64,000 bases of DNA from Magnolia sinica (GCF_029962835.1 NC_080574.1:27502001-27566000); one strand, 5' to 3'; positions 50,352 through 56,730 are shown, counted from the first letter of the stretch. Numbers and translations are program-made. Notes: generated from the sequence alone by a model not told the origin.

Positions 50352-53300
50352 TCTCATTAAATCGCATATGCCCCAACAACACTGTTACCCCCTCATGAAA
50401 TCGCATATGCCCCAACAACACTGTACGTGTCTGTTGGACAGGTTGGATGTCTTGAATGCATCACATGGCTTGTCAAAATTCTAAAAGCTTATGCCATCGC
50501 CTGATTATTTTGATGTTCAAGTAATTGATCGTCATTTGGGATTTAAGAACTGAGATACCACTTAACCTCAGTCTTGGTCAAGTCAAGTTGCAACTTACTA
50601 ACCTACTCAGTCATGTTTTTAGACCCTGCTTATAATGTGGATAGGCCTGATGTTGTCTGCTTCTAAATGAGACCTTTCTGTGGTATTATGATTTGGAATG
50701 AGATTCTTAGAGGTTCAAGTTTGTATCACTTGATGTGTTGGATTTTTGGCTAATTTCTATGTGGTGTTTTGTGCAGGAATGGGGCGACCCTCGAAAGGAG
50801 GAGTTCTATTTCTATATGAAATCCTATTCTCCTGTCGATAATGTGAGTGCAAGAATCTATATTGTTTCTTTTACTTAGCTTGAGAGGTGTAAATGTCAAT
50901 GCTAAAACTTATCGTGCTTTCTGCCTGTGAGGACGCCTTCTTTTTTTTCTGTCTGCGATTTCTCTGATTTTTTATTTTTATTTTCCTTATTCAACCTCCC
51001 ACAATTATGCTCCCTAGGTCTTGGCTCACAATAAGTTACAAAGTTTAAAATGCAAACTGGTGCAAGCTCTATCAGCCTCAGGATTTTGGCTGGCATAACG
51101 ATATGATATCAGCTCCATTGATGATGACGTGATACTGAAAATTTGAAAACTTGGTTTCTGCTCTTTCAGTAATGACCGAGTTTTGCTAGCTTTCTGGACT
51201 GTTGCAGATTCTTATCAAACAAAAAGTGCAACCTTTAGCCATTTTCTTCCAATTATGATTAATGGATTATTGTTCCATTTTTTTGTTTTACAGATTAAAC
51301 CGCAAAATTATCAGAATATTCTGGTTACAGCTGGTTTAAATGGTATGTCGTATATTTCTGTCAGTGACAAGAGTTCCTTTATTTCTCAAACATTTCATTT
51401 GAACTTGCTTGTCTTGCAACAGACCCCCGTGTTTTATATTCTGAACCTGCAAAGTTCGTGGCGAAGTTGAGGGAGATGAAGACTGATGACAACATCTTGT
51501 TGTTTAAGTGCGAACTTGGTGCTGGGCACTTCTCAAAGTCAGGGAGGTAATATATTATTCAAAGCGAGATGGTGCAAAAGCTAACAACCCATTCAAAGAA
51601 AAGAAAAATTACAATCTTTTAAGGCATCTATACAAGAGACCCAACCTGCCAAACAAAGCTTTGGCCTACAAACTACTTGAGACAGGAACTCAGATTGTTG
51701 AGACATCCCCCTTTCCTTTCCCCACAAATCATCCATATAGGCCAACCAACAATGATAACCTCCACGCCACCTGCTCTTGCTTCCCAAGTCTCACCCTGTG
51801 CAAAGATAAAAACAACACCTCCATAGCATCCGACATCACCTACAAAATACTAAAGGCTTTGAGAAAACTTGACCAAACTGCTTGAGCAAACAGATGATGA
51901 ATGAACAAATGATTCACCGAATCCCCCATGCATATAATACATACATCCAGAATTATCTTTGCCCTTTTTTGGAGGTAGTCAGCTGCCAGCACCCGCATCT
52001 TCCATGCTAACCACGCGAAAGTTGCCACGAGGTGCCCTATATTTACACACGAAAGAGGTTTCCACGTGCTCACTACCCTCTTGAGGATGGAAAAGCAACT
52101 TGTAAAAAGAGTTAACTGCAAAAAACTTCTTGACTTCTCCTTGCACCACACAACCCGGCGTCTCTCTTCTGATGGGACCTCAAACTGAATATTTTCTAGG
52201 AGCATGGCAAGGTCTTGGATTTCGTCGTCAGATAGGTTCCTTCCGCAAGGGGGCAACCGCGCAGCCACACTACTGCTCACCAAATAGCATCTTGATACTG
52301 GGATTTCAATATTTGCTGCTAGATGAACGAGTCTTGGAAATACATTCTAAAGGGGAGTTTTGCCCAACCACATATCCTTCCTAAATCGGATTTTCTCCAC
52401 GTTACCTAGGGAAAACCAGAATGAGCATTGATTCGATTCGTAAAGTCAAATCCACTCTTCAAAAACTTGTTGATTAGATTGGAACTAGGCAATGTTACTT
52501 TATTTGACTGAGCTTGGGATGCCATTCCAAACTCCAGTGAAGGGGGAAAAAAAAACAAAAAACAAAACAGTCAAGCCAGTGCTTGGCTTATCCCTTTCTG
52601 GGTGAAATCAGCTAGTTTTCATAGACTCAGGTTGCACCAAACTCGCAAAACTAACAACCGATCCTTCTTTCAATAAGCTCAGTTTCAGAGTGCTTAGGAA
52701 ATTTTGGACATTTGTAGAAACTACTGGCGGGTTTGGAAGTACCCCTTGAAATTGGGTGGGTGGAATGCTTTTTCTGCCCAAATGATTTGATTGTTTCAAG
52801 CAGAATACTAAAAGTGAGAACGAACTATTATTGTGAGGGTACAAAAATGGAAAATAAAAATAAAAATCCATCCATTTCAAAACAACTTCACCCTTCCAGC
52901 ATATTTAGTTTCAGAAATCAACTCCGTGTGTTACATTCCAGGTTCCTAAATGCCACCAGAGCTTTTTAAACTAAAGTTCATAGAATTACATCACAAGATG
53001 ATGAGGCAGGAGAGGCTCCCCGAATACAATTTTGAGGCTATTGCTGTTGAAACTGAACTTTCAGACCATTGGGAAATCCACAAGCTATTTTTCTGTCAGC
53101 CCAGTATTTATACAGAGACTGCATCCAGAGTTGCAATGGAGACTGTCTTTTTAATTTAAGAGGATTTATCTTTAGGCTTTTCTTGAGTGGGAGATCTCAT
53201 GACTAATGTTTTGCCATTATGTTTATGTGGCATGAACTCTTCCTTTCTTCTTTATTTGATTCTGTATTAGGTTTGATGCAGATTTGAGAAGCTACAGGAA

Positions 53301-53366
53301 GATGCCTTCACATATGCTTTTGTGCTGAAGGCGTTGGACATGGTCCCGGCTGCCGGGCGGCTCTGA
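4482..53366 (+). CDS. Oligopeptidase B-like serine protease (protease II, S9 prolyl oligopeptidase family), complete 11-exon gene, copy A
   Basis: Predicted serine peptidase that cuts short peptides, by family knowledge after Arg or Lys. Exons: 4482-4755, 30592-30875, 30969-31163, 36780-37126, 37904-38195, 40181-40339, 49128-49493, 50777-50842, 51294-51342, 51423-51546, 53282-53366. They join in frame to 746 residues plus stop. [10 protein letters not shown] motif sits near residue 62, a beta-propeller is expected at about 75-460, and an alpha/beta-hydrolase domain follows. Triad: S593 in GRSAGG, D678 in LND, H713 in GAGHFS. The 85- and 35-residue spacings match bacterial protease II as I recall it (S532/D617/H652). 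Residues 1-38 are hydrophobic and may be a targeting peptide. A second Met at residue 39 (4596) could start a shorter form. All introns are GT-AG. The plant relative is the Arabidopsis At1g50380-type protein of about 710 residues. Confidence 0.93.
4756..5428 (+). other. Head of intron 1, shared with copy B
   Basis: Aligns with 60677-61330 at high identity. It contains a GC-rich stretch at about 4905-5190. From 5269 (CAAGGTTTTAAATTG) it carries one end of a GATAC-array transposon. A minus-strand open frame (5237-4851) looks conserved in B, but a one-base deletion there shifts it, so I do not call it coding. Confidence 0.75.
5269..5350 (+). mobile_element. Solitary end of a GATAC-array hAT-type element
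   Basis: Starts CAAGGTTTTAAA, like the ends at 31547 and 10373, then alternates GATAC/GTATC motifs. No matching right end is visible. Present at the same place in copy B (near 61177), so it predates the duplication. Confidence 0.5.
5429..9135. mobile_element. LTR-like insert 1, 3.7 kb, TGTCATGCCCCGG...GGTTGTTACA
   Basis: Absent from copy B, where the empty site is GGATC at 61328-61332. In A the flanks read TGATT (left) and AGATC (right), consistent with a decayed 5-bp duplication. Ends are TGT...ACA. Inside are a TATAAATAG motif near 6028, imperfect ~44-50-bp tandem units at 6721-6880, CT-rich tracts at 7560-7800 and poly-A at 8939-8956. No protease, integrase or reverse transcriptase is recognisable. 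The best explanation is a solo LTR of a large LTR retrotransposon. A non-autonomous element is possible. Confidence 0.65.
6721..6880. repeat. Short tandem repeat inside LTR-like insert 1
   Basis: About 3.4 imperfect units beginning GGGYARAGCAC at about 6721, 6771, 6815 and 6862 (spacing 50, 44, 47), each ending GATGACCCTGG or similar. No coding sense seen. Confidence 0.7.
9136..9893 (-). mobile_element. Ty1/copia-like 5' end remnant (leader, PBS, part of LTR), shared with copy B
   Basis: On the minus strand, TGGCATCAGAGCC (9781-9793) resembles the initiator-Met tRNA primer-binding site. It is preceded by a TGTCA LTR end and an AT-rich, TATA-containing stretch (9793-9893). The downstream 650 bp would be the leader and gag region. 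It aligns with 61333-62085 in copy B, so the insertion is older than the duplication. The reading frames here are eroded. The copia rather than gypsy assignment is tentative. Confidence 0.45.
9898..9990 (+). mobile_element. SINE insertion, 5'-truncated, copy A only
   Basis: Contains the B-box-like GGGTTCGAGTACTC and a GTGTGGGTGGGTGTG tail ending in TTAAAAAAAG. Copy B reads straight through this point (around 62085-62095), so this is a precise A-specific insertion. Same family as the copies at 58971-59100 and 55030-55162. Confidence 0.6.
11118..14233 (-). pseudogene. hAT transposase (BED finger, DUF659, dimerisation), degenerate
   Basis: The reading starts at an ATG near 14233. A BED-type finger follows (CKFC, then [11 protein letters not shown] and a later GC), then a charged linker to 13751. 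A DUF659-like core lies at about 13560-12940 ([39 protein letters not shown]). A further segment at 12660-12253 has PTMGFLYEA and [10 protein letters not shown] dimerisation segment at about 12160-11840 contains [18 protein letters not shown] Ser/Tyr/Gln-rich tail follows. Frameshifts and stops, for example between 13751 and 13560 and at 12700-12930, break the frame, so it is probably inactive. Domain names rest on family motifs I recognise. Confidence 0.8.
14487..14511. repeat. Poly-C tract
   Basis: An uninterrupted run of about 25 C on the + strand inside the hAT element, prone to sequencing-length error. Confidence 0.9.
15566..15927. mobile_element. Tourist-like MITE (PIF/Harbinger), 362 bp
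   Basis: Perfect terminal inverted repeats GGGCCTGTTTGGC / GCCAAACAGGCCC with TTA on both sides (15563-15565 and 15928-15930), the hallmark of Tourist elements. The interior holds two diverged direct copies of a ~150-bp unit containing AACAGACCC, TTGTCCCGGGATATA and CACCATCATTACCTTAAAAT. No coding capacity. Confidence 0.88.
19145..20340 (+). other. Intron 1 segment shared with copy B
   Basis: Aligns with 62138-62719 and 63294-63790. At 19504 (TGGCGTTTGGATGCACTAT) it contains a terminal repeat that has inverted counterparts at 30184-30221. No exon-like open frame agrees between the two copies. Confidence 0.65.
19610..19830. mobile_element. hAT-type MITE with GTAACGG/GCCATTAC arrays, 221 bp
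   Basis: Starts CATGGTATTCAAAAACGG and ends CCGTTATGGAATACCTTG. The right flank GCCTGGGC (19831-19838) equals the left flank of the same element in copy B (62603-62610). The left flank in A has decayed to GCTTGAGC. This confirms an 8-bp target duplication and an insertion before the gene duplication. Confidence 0.75.
20508..20870 (+). pseudogene. LINE (L1-type) reverse-transcriptase C-terminal fragment
   Basis: Broken frames resemble the plant LINE segment after the RT domain: a GLGI-like start near 20510, a [11 protein letters not shown] stretch near 20560, and [17 protein letters not shown] near 20760-20805. Stops and frameshifts separate them. Ends in a G-run at 20869-20879. Assignment by motif resemblance only. 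Confidence 0.45.
20880..21711. other. Intron 1 spacer, nothing recognised
   Basis: Low-complexity, non-coding sequence with a CCTACACAAGRACC-type short repeat around 21440-21520. No domain, RNA gene or transposon end identified. Confidence 0.5.
22286..23393. mobile_element. Nested non-autonomous hAT element with GCTCGA arrays, 1.1 kb
   Basis: Ends TAGAGGTGTACA and (reverse complement) TAGAGCTGTACA. Flanks GTTGGGTA and GTCAGATA differ by transitions only (5 of 8 identical). Subterminal arrays of GCTCGACTCGG/GAGCTCG type lie at about 22300-22480 and 23215-23360. The interior has poly-A (22685-22719) and an (AT)n tract (23136-23180). No transposase. Confidence 0.78.
23405..23640. repeat. GGCTGGCTGTGG-type minisatellite
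   Basis: Imperfect GC-rich units built on GGCTGGCTGTGGTGTGTCC fill this stretch, which directly precedes the telomere-like repeats. All three forward frames stay open here only because the repeat lacks stop codons. Confidence 0.7.
23643..23875. repeat. Interstitial telomere-like repeat, (CCCTAAA)n and variants
   Basis: About 230 bp of AACCCTAAACCCTAAA and variants (CCTAATCCCTAAA, CCTAAAACCTAGACC), matching the plant telomere heptamer CCCTAAA with decay. It lies inside the 21712-28122 hAT element, not at a chromosome end. Confidence 0.85.
24454..26555 (+). pseudogene. Ac/RICESLEEPER-like hAT transposase, degenerate
   Basis: The first frame (24454-24780) has an N-terminal BED finger with CKYCKAQY and HLLKCYKK. 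The second (24805-25056) shows [18 protein letters not shown] and [13 protein letters not shown], typical of plant Ac-like transposases. At 25548-25775, [10 protein letters not shown] and [13 protein letters not shown] mark the core after the catalytic segment. The C-terminal dimerisation signature is seen as VLDWW, YPMLS and [17 protein letters not shown] around 26240-26380. Stops and shifts separate these blocks, so the gene is dead as it stands. Confidence 0.82.
26856..27809 (+). pseudogene. Second BED-finger frame of the hAT element, without catalytic core
   Basis: From an ATG at 26856 the frame is open except for two TGA codons (26889 and 26898 region). It has a BED-type finger ([19 protein letters not shown], then C), a charged Lys/Glu linker, and a stretch [19 protein letters not shown]. 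It breaks at 27644. A Gly/Tyr-rich tail ([21 protein letters not shown]-like, shortened here) ends at 27807-27809 and resembles tails of plant hAT proteins. No DUF659 or dimerisation segment lies between finger and tail. It could be a deleted second transposase or an accessory DNA-binding protein. Confidence 0.5.
28280..28998. mobile_element. hAT-type MITE with GATAC/GATATATCGG arrays, 719 bp, perfect 8-bp target duplication
   Basis: Left end CAATGTTTTAAATATCG, right end (reverse complement) CAGTTTTTAAATATCG. Identical flanks GTTGAGAT at 28272-28279 and 28999-29006. Subterminal GGGATATATCGG and GGTATCG motifs lie at both ends, with an AT-rich non-coding middle. Relatives: 63812 to the window end, 56731 onward, and 33739-36297. 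Confidence 0.88.
29007..30591 (+). other. 3' part of intron 1
   Basis: Non-coding. 29700-30170 may be the 3' end of a LINE (TAGTAAATCTCTTTGTTGCTTCC followed by C and A runs), weakly supported. At 30184-30221 and 30271-30305 are TGCATCCAAACACACCCTTA motifs, inverted relative to 19504. The intron ends TTTTAG at 30591. Confidence 0.45.
30592..30875 (+). CDS. Exon 2, copy A (residues 92-186)
   Basis: Completes the split Gly codon, then continues [27 protein letters not shown] and DENIKAQEH, segments conserved in plant oligopeptidase B-like proteins (start of the propeller domain). Donor GAA|GTATTC at 30876. Confidence 0.93.
30920..30938. repeat. Poly-C run inside the 93-bp intron 2
   Basis: A run of 19 C ends 30 bp before the acceptor TTTCAG|GTGAGT at 30969. 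It is part of the pyrimidine tract of an intron near the minimum plant intron size. Confidence 0.95.
30969..31163 (+). CDS. Exon 3, copy A (residues 187-251)
   Basis: 65 whole codons in phase 0. Contains [16 protein letters not shown] and [17 protein letters not shown], propeller-blade segments of the family. Bounded by CAG|GTG and AAG|GTTGGT. Confidence 0.93.
31739..31779. repeat. (CA)n microsatellite
   Basis: About 20 CA units, followed by CATATATAC and GCGCGC stretches and a C-run at 31825-31838. Confidence 0.93.
31974..32372. mobile_element. Palindromic GGGCCCACCTTGATG-type MITE
   Basis: Starts GTGGGGCCCACATTGATG and ends CATCAAGGTGGGGCCCAT. The TATATCAATGCTGTCCATC near the start is mirrored by GATGACATGGATATACAA near the end. 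The centre carries TTGTGGTGTGGTCCAC. About 400 bp, non-coding. Confidence 0.75.
32617..33060. repeat. Tandem repeat, period about 155 bp, 2.6 units
   Basis: GATGTCAAATG recurs at 32772 and 32927. Each unit also holds ACACTATTCATCC or a variant and a TTTGGGGCATT-type motif. The units have diverged. Non-coding. Confidence 0.7.
34296..34734. mobile_element. Palindromic GGGCCCACCTTGATG-type MITE
   Basis: GTGGGGTCCATCTTGATG at the left is mirrored by TTAATATGGCGGGCCCCA at the right. Internal GGACCACACCACAAG is mirrored by GTGGTGTGGTCTAC. Confidence 0.72.
34828..35252. mobile_element. Palindromic GGGCCCACCTTGATG-type MITE with GTTACC flanks
   Basis: GTGGGCCCCACCTTGATG at the left is mirrored by CATCAAGGTGGGCCCTA at the right. 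Beyond these, GGCGTTAACC and GGGTAACACCC extend the symmetry, as at 1255-1300. Confidence 0.72.
35354..35994. mobile_element. GGGCCCACCTTGATG-type MITE tract, probably two overlapping copies
   Basis: Starts GGGCCCACCTCGATGTATG. A second start lies near 35605 (GGAGCCCAACTTGACG), and the tract ends GGATGGACGGGGTGG. The mirror partners are incomplete. Confidence 0.55.
36780..37126 (+). CDS. Exon 4, copy A (residues 252-366 plus two bases)
   Basis: Starts after TTTGTAG with [13 protein letters not shown]. Contains [29 protein letters not shown] and [10 protein letters not shown], propeller segments of the family. The Ser codon (AG|T) is split with exon 5. Donor GTAGTA at 37127. Confidence 0.93.
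37904..38195 (+). CDS. Exon 5, copy A (residues 367-464)
   Basis: Begins with the T completing Ser367. Contains [28 protein letters not shown] and [14 protein letters not shown]. Ends KKIEA at the end of the propeller. Donor GTAGGT. Confidence 0.93.
38286..38575. mobile_element. MITE with ~46-bp terminal inverted repeats in intron 5
   Basis: GGCCTGTTTGTTTCGCCAA at the left is mirrored by TTGGTGAAACAAACAGGCC at the right. The symmetry continues through GGTAATGTAAAGGAAATG. About 285 bp, flanked by TA on both sides. Superfamily not certain. Confidence 0.75.
38962..39510 (+). CDS. Unassigned 182-codon open frame inside intron 5
   Basis: Open from ATG to TAG within the host intron, same strand. 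The second half is acidic ([21 protein letters not shown]) and preceded by [19 protein letters not shown] recognise no family, and there is no visible promoter or transposon end. It could be a captured gene fragment, a retained-intron product or chance. Intron 5 phase 0 borders are fully explained without it. Confidence 0.25.
   Translation: MGYHLNSKSGESGFHKKINKESVVRCLKCVQQRQCLQSELTFVATNPMCRFFPVRTFNHCIVFYVIQDACFENIKVMINLQVRNGPLFHDLDVDVAILVLRLIQDAYADPVSLPIFLKFLSENNNDDEFDEGKLDGGSGDETVMEDLYTKMECQISLYNRFCSLQNLQQKKNGVRWPSLQLA
40181..40339 (+). CDS. Exon 6, copy A (residues 465-517)
   Basis: 53 whole codons: [32 protein letters not shown], then [15 protein letters not shown]. This is the entry to the alpha/beta-hydrolase domain and includes the YGYGSY loop near the oxyanion region typical of S9 enzymes. 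Confidence 0.94.
40382..40857 (-). repeat. 3' LTR of the gypsy element
   Basis: Shares GCTGGTTAATGGGAA, CCAAGCTAAGCTTAG, TAGACTTCTTGGGTGTACAA and GCTGATTGGATT with 47283-47712, with many differences and small indels. Confidence 0.85.
41035..42650 (-). pseudogene. Gypsy integrase and C-terminal polyprotein region
   Basis: Read from 42650 downward. RNase H end (HYLVGEFIL), zinc-binding and core integrase motifs ([40 protein letters not shown]), and [19 protein letters not shown] (41880-41677). After the 120-bp triplication comes the tail with [28 protein letters not shown] and [11 protein letters not shown]. Stops interrupt it. Confidence 0.82.
41410..41763 (-). repeat. 120-bp tandem triplication in the gypsy integrase
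   Basis: Three direct copies start at 41410, 41530 and 41650. Copies 2 and 3 appear identical. Copy 1 differs at two or so positions. The period equals 40 codons, so the frame is kept. It lies between the integrase core and the C-terminal segment. Confidence 0.92.
42800..43439 (-). pseudogene. Gypsy reverse transcriptase fragment
   Basis: Read from 43439 downward: [40 protein letters not shown], then [16 protein letters not shown] with the YFDD active-site box at about 43217-43228. In-frame TAG codons show decay. The N-terminal part of the domain lies beyond the MITE, above 44214. Confidence 0.85.
43440..44214. mobile_element. hAT-type MITE with TATCGCCAATATT arrays, 775 bp, perfect 8-bp target duplication
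   Basis: Flanks CTGGCATC at 43432-43439 and 44215-44222 are identical. Ends ATTGTTTGAAGTATC and (reverse complement) ACTGTGTTTAAAGTATC. Subterminal repeats of TATCGCCAATATT/AATATTGCAATATTATCG lie at 43490-43680 and 43800-43920. Inserted in the gypsy reverse transcriptase. No coding capacity. Confidence 0.87.
44867..45350 (-). pseudogene. Gypsy protease and zinc-knuckle region
   Basis: At 45106-44867: [20 protein letters not shown] followed by an SARN-type site where gypsy proteases have D-S/T-G-like residues, then [18 protein letters not shown]. At about 45350-45300 is a zinc knuckle YFCGYRGHF whose first Cys has become Tyr. Confidence 0.7.
45699..46150 (-). pseudogene. Gypsy gag region
   Basis: Contains [18 protein letters not shown] near 45990 and [19 protein letters not shown] with [19 protein letters not shown] at 45893-45699, typical retrotransposon gag capsid motifs. 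The upstream part is displaced by the MITE at 46150-46623. Confidence 0.75.
46150..46623. mobile_element. Tourist-like MITE in the gypsy gag region, 474 bp
   Basis: TTA on both sides (46147-46149 and 46624-46626). Ends GGGCTTGTTTGGAA and (reverse complement) GGGACAGTTAGGAA. AT-rich, non-coding. Confidence 0.65.
47283..47712 (-). repeat. 5' LTR of the gypsy element
   Basis: Partner of 40382-40857. The outer end is TGACGTGAGC on the minus strand. Confidence 0.85.
47713..49127 (+). other. 3' part of intron 6
   Basis: Non-coding. Contains (TTA)n at 47761-47775, (TAA)n at 48526-48557 and poly-A at 48563-48588. No recognised element ends. Acceptor CTGACAG at 49127. Confidence 0.5.
49128..49493 (+). 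CDS. Exon 7, copy A (residues 518-639), carries the catalytic Ser
   Basis: 122 codons. Contains [39 protein letters not shown], and the nucleophile elbow EGRSAGGLL with Ser593 (AGT, 49353-49355). Ends PLTTSEWE. The most conserved exon of the gene. Confidence 0.96.
49545..49930. mobile_element. Diverged GGGCCCACC-type MITE in intron 7
   Basis: Carries TGCGGCCCACGTGATGG at the left and GTGGTGTGGCCCACCTGATTTTTGG at the right, with GGCGGGCCCCATATT inside. Related to the upstream family but rearranged. Confidence 0.5.
50304..50351. repeat. (CA)n microsatellite
   Basis: About 23 CA units in intron 7. Confidence 0.95.
50777..50842 (+). CDS. Exon 8, copy A (residues 640-661)
   Basis: 22 codons reading [22 protein letters not shown], conserved in the family. 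Donor AAT|GTGAGT. Confidence 0.92.
51294..51342 (+). CDS. Exon 9, copy A (residues 662-677 plus first base of Asp678)
   Basis: 49-nt micro-exon reading [16 protein letters not shown]. The catalytic Asp codon begins with its last base (G) and is finished by exon 10. Confidence 0.92.
51423..51546 (+). CDS. Exon 10, copy A (residues 678-718 plus two bases), carries catalytic Asp and His
   Basis: Starts AC completing Asp678, then [34 protein letters not shown]. His713 is in GAGHFS. The preceding intron 9 is only 80 bp. Confidence 0.94.
51547..52283 (-). pseudogene. LINE (non-LTR retrotransposon) 3' fragment with zf-RVT domain in intron 10
   Basis: An open frame at 52283-51840 reads like the zinc-binding domain after plant LINE reverse transcriptase: [14 protein letters not shown], then [21 protein letters not shown], then [23 protein letters not shown]. 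The rest of the polymerase is missing (5'-truncated, as usual for LINEs). Confidence 0.75.
53282..53366 (+). CDS. Exon 11, copy A (residues 719-746 and stop)
   Basis: Completes Arg719 (AG|A), then [27 protein letters not shown] and TGA at 53364-53366. The acceptor is GATGCAG at 53281. An upstream TTAG at 53271 would break the frame. Confidence 0.92.
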
Positions 53367-55877
53367 GTAGGACCAGCAGGTAAGGAGTCCTCTCAGAATG
53401 TGGGTCGATGCAACTACCTGGCAGCTGACTCATGTCTTCGCAATTGATATTAGACAAGAATACTGTTTGTTTGCTTTATCCTTCTTTGGCAGATGGACCA
53501 AAATTGAAAACAGGACCTCCTTGTTATCTTGGATAAGTGTCAAATTGATTCAAGGGGTTCAAGACCATAATAATATTTATCGATTTATCCAGCTCCAGAA
53601 TACTGTGACAAGATCTACATCTTAAAATAGCTCAGTTTGTACTTGGTTCTTGAGAATATCTATGATGGGTGTTCCAAAATGAGAAAGGGAAAAAAATAGT
53701 AATAACAAACAAAATCCATGCCTGTGCATCGTCCATGGCAAATTTTCAGTGGCTGAGTTGACTTTTCCAAAAATAACTCGTGAAAATGCTAGACACTATG
53801 GAGGTGTTACACAAGAGAACACGCCTAGGGCCATTTGAGTTACCTTGATGCAGCTAAGAAGAAGAATATAGGAAGAAAATAGACTGGCATGTTGTGTTTG
53901 GATGCGCAATTTGATTGAATTCCAGTAAATATTAATCTAAAAAATGTAGAAAGGGCCCATTCGCATGTACCTTCTTTAGCATTCAAATTGAGGAACTGAC
54001 TCCAAATTGCAGGCTCATTTCAAGCTGGCGTTGAGACTTGTGACATAATGGTATACAAGCAACATTATCGGTTTATGTCGTTTCTTCTTGATTAAAAAGA
54101 GAGGCTCACAATTCAACTCATCCCTGCATTCAAATTCAGCCTAAATTGAAAGGTTGGGGTATTATTCCGAATATATTTCTCTTCATATTTGTTTCTAACT
54201 AGTATCGACCAGGAGTGAGCTGAAAAAGGAAAATTCATTTAGACCTTCCATTCAGTAATGGCACAGTCGGCCCCAACTGCACATCAACCTAACATCTCAA
54301 TTCTCTATCCAAACAGAGAAACAAAGAAAAAATAATTAAATGAAAGCATGATGTAGAAGCTTTGTTGCAAAGGCAGTCTTAGAAAAGAGGTAAGAGAGGA
54401 AGACTTTCCACAGTATTCTTATTCTTTTTCTCCTTTTTCGTAAACAGAGGGGTTGAGAAAATGTGCATGTTATTCCTTTTAATCTACATTTTCACACAGC
54501 AATAGGAACCCACACATCGTGATGGAGAGTAGCAGGAAAACTACCCTGATTGGACAATTCCAACTGTCATGTTGGTGGCGATCAAATGGACTGCTGATTT
54601 TTTTTCTTTTTCTTTTTCTTTTGAAAGACGAACTGCTGATTTTTTATTTTATTTTTTTTCTTCCTCTTTTTTTGTTTTGAAAGATGGACTGCCGAAAAGG
54701 AAATGTCCAGCGGTCAGTATTTGAGAGAAAAACAGATGGCTGTGATTGTCCAATAAGTGTGATTTTCTGAACTCTACTCCATAGACAATGTGCTTACAAT
54801 TTGGATGATCTTTATTGGTACACCACGCATATGGTGGATGGGCTGACACAATTTAGTAAACTGTGGCAAACACGTTTTATTCTAGGCCAATCTACAATAG
54901 CAGATGTTTCTACAAATAACAGAAGTTGATTTGGGGTGACACGGTATCCTACCTATGGTAGTTCTGTTCCACCACTGGTGCACAGGTAGGACATGCTTCT
55001 GTTCCCACCAAATGTAAGTTTATATGTGTTATTTTTATTTTTTACACACGCCACCACACACTCACACTGTAGTGGGATTTCACCACCTATGGGTGCTCGA
55101 ACCCTCAACCAGGTGTTGAAACTCTTGGGAGTCTACCACTGGAGTAAGAGCAAGGACCCCACGTTTAGATGTTGATTTGGAGTCCATCCAAACACTTTTC
55201 AAGTGTTGCAAATGATTTCAAGCCTTGTTTTGAAGCATACTGAGCATTGAATCAAATTGCAATAATTATTCGATAAGGTGAAAACAACCAATTCGTGATT
55301 ACCATGCCCTGCACACTGAGAGACTCCCCTCCAAACTGCAATTACACGGCTTTTTCAAGTTGATTTGAAGGGAACATAACTACAGTTTGGTCATTTCCAC
55401 TCCATTGAACAAATTATTGAAATCCATTTTGATAGTGCATTAGGTAGCGTTTGGATGCACAATTGAATTTCCCCTATGATAGCTAGTTCAATGGAGTGGA
55501 AATGACCAATAGCAATTACCTTCGTATTCATGTTGAGAGAATATGCTGCAAAATGCAATGAGGCATTATACAACACTCCAGCCCAAAGTTTGTACAGTAC
55601 CGAAGTTAATTTTTATCTACTAGCTAATTATGCGTACGTATTATCTACTATCTAACTATGTTCGCAATAAACAAAAGTGATTGTCCTTCTTACTTCCCAA
55701 TCAAACAAATGCAAATATAAATAGATTTCTTCTCTAATAATTTTAATAGCCTGGACTCTATTTAAAGCAATACTGATTTATATAGAACTTTTATCCAACA
55801 ACTATTTCAATATAGCTTGGTCTCTATTTAAGGAATCTCTCCATATGTAGCGATAATTAATAATAACTAAGAAAATC
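53367..55877. other. 3' flank and intergenic region
   Basis: Probably begins with the 3' UTR, but I see no decisive polyadenylation site. Contains GTTTGGATGCRCAATT-type transposon ends near 53887, 55187 and 55447, and a minus-strand SINE at 55030-55162. No gene recognised. Confidence 0.5.
55030..55162 (-). mobile_element. tRNA-derived SINE
   Basis: Reverse complement starts GTGGGGTCCTTGCTCTTAC, has an A-box-like stretch (TACTCCAGTGGTAGACTC) and a B box (GGGTTCGAGCACCC), then GTGTGAGTGTGTGG and an A-rich tail. Closely matches the copy at 58971-59100. Confidence 0.65.
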
Positions 55878-56730
55878 TTAACCCTTGGCATTGGGCATCC
55901 TAACAATACACGCCCTTGAAGGGCAACTTGTACTCAAGTTGCAAAAGTTGAAAGATGAGCAACAAAGCTGTTGTACTTCTCCCACGTGGCATCTTCTCTC
56001 GTAAACATTCCCATTGCACATGGAACTTGGTAATGGCTTGATTCTTATACCTGAAGATTCCTCGATCAAGTGACTTATAAGGGGTCCACATAATAGCACC
56101 AAGATAAATAAATTTTTTAAAAAATAAAAAATTGGAGGGAGTATAGTTAGAGAAGGATCGTTAGTTCCCAATTTCTTTTTTAGGACCAACACATGAAACA
56201 CTGGATGAATCTTAGAGTGTGGTAACAGTGTGAGTTTATAAACAACCAATTCTACACATGCTACAATCTTAACAGGGCCATAGAACCGATGAGATAATTT
56301 ATGTGGTCTGCAATCTTCCACAGAGCGTTGTCAATAGTGTTGGAGACAGGGAAATACCTAATCACTAATATCGAAACTACGCTTTGTGCGCGGGTGATCT
56401 GCATATATCTTCATGCAATTTTGAACTAATAATAGATTATCGAGTACTCGTAGTATATGATCACGATCACATAAGCCAGAGCCTACGGTATGCACATTTG
56501 TGAAGCCCGATGCATAAGTTTCAATGCGTGGAGGACGTCCATATACTACCTAAATGGTGACATTTTAGTAGAGTTGTGGAAGAATGTGTTGTATTAGTAC
56601 TCTACCCAAGGAAGCTATCGAACCAAATGGTGTGGGAGAATACCGGCAAAACATTGGACATATAGTTCAACAGATCCATTCAATATTTCGGTATGCTCAT
56701 CTAACTGAGGATGGTAGGTTGTACTATAGC
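55878..56730 (-). pseudogene. Ty3/gypsy integrase/C-terminal fragment
   Basis: Read downward: YHPQLDEHTEILNGSVE near 56715, LPWVEY and NTFFHNSTKMSPF near 56560, then HKLSHRFYGPVKIVACVEL and LTLLPHSKIHPVFHV at 56300-56200. These are integrase-end and chromodomain-side motifs. Stops are present. It is cut at 56730 by the next element. Confidence 0.75.

Noticed and set aside
53269-53281. Alternative exon 11 acceptor at TATTAG (about 53272)
   Set aside because: Using it adds bases that break the frame before FEKLQEDAF. The GATGCAG acceptor restores Arg719 and the family C-terminus.
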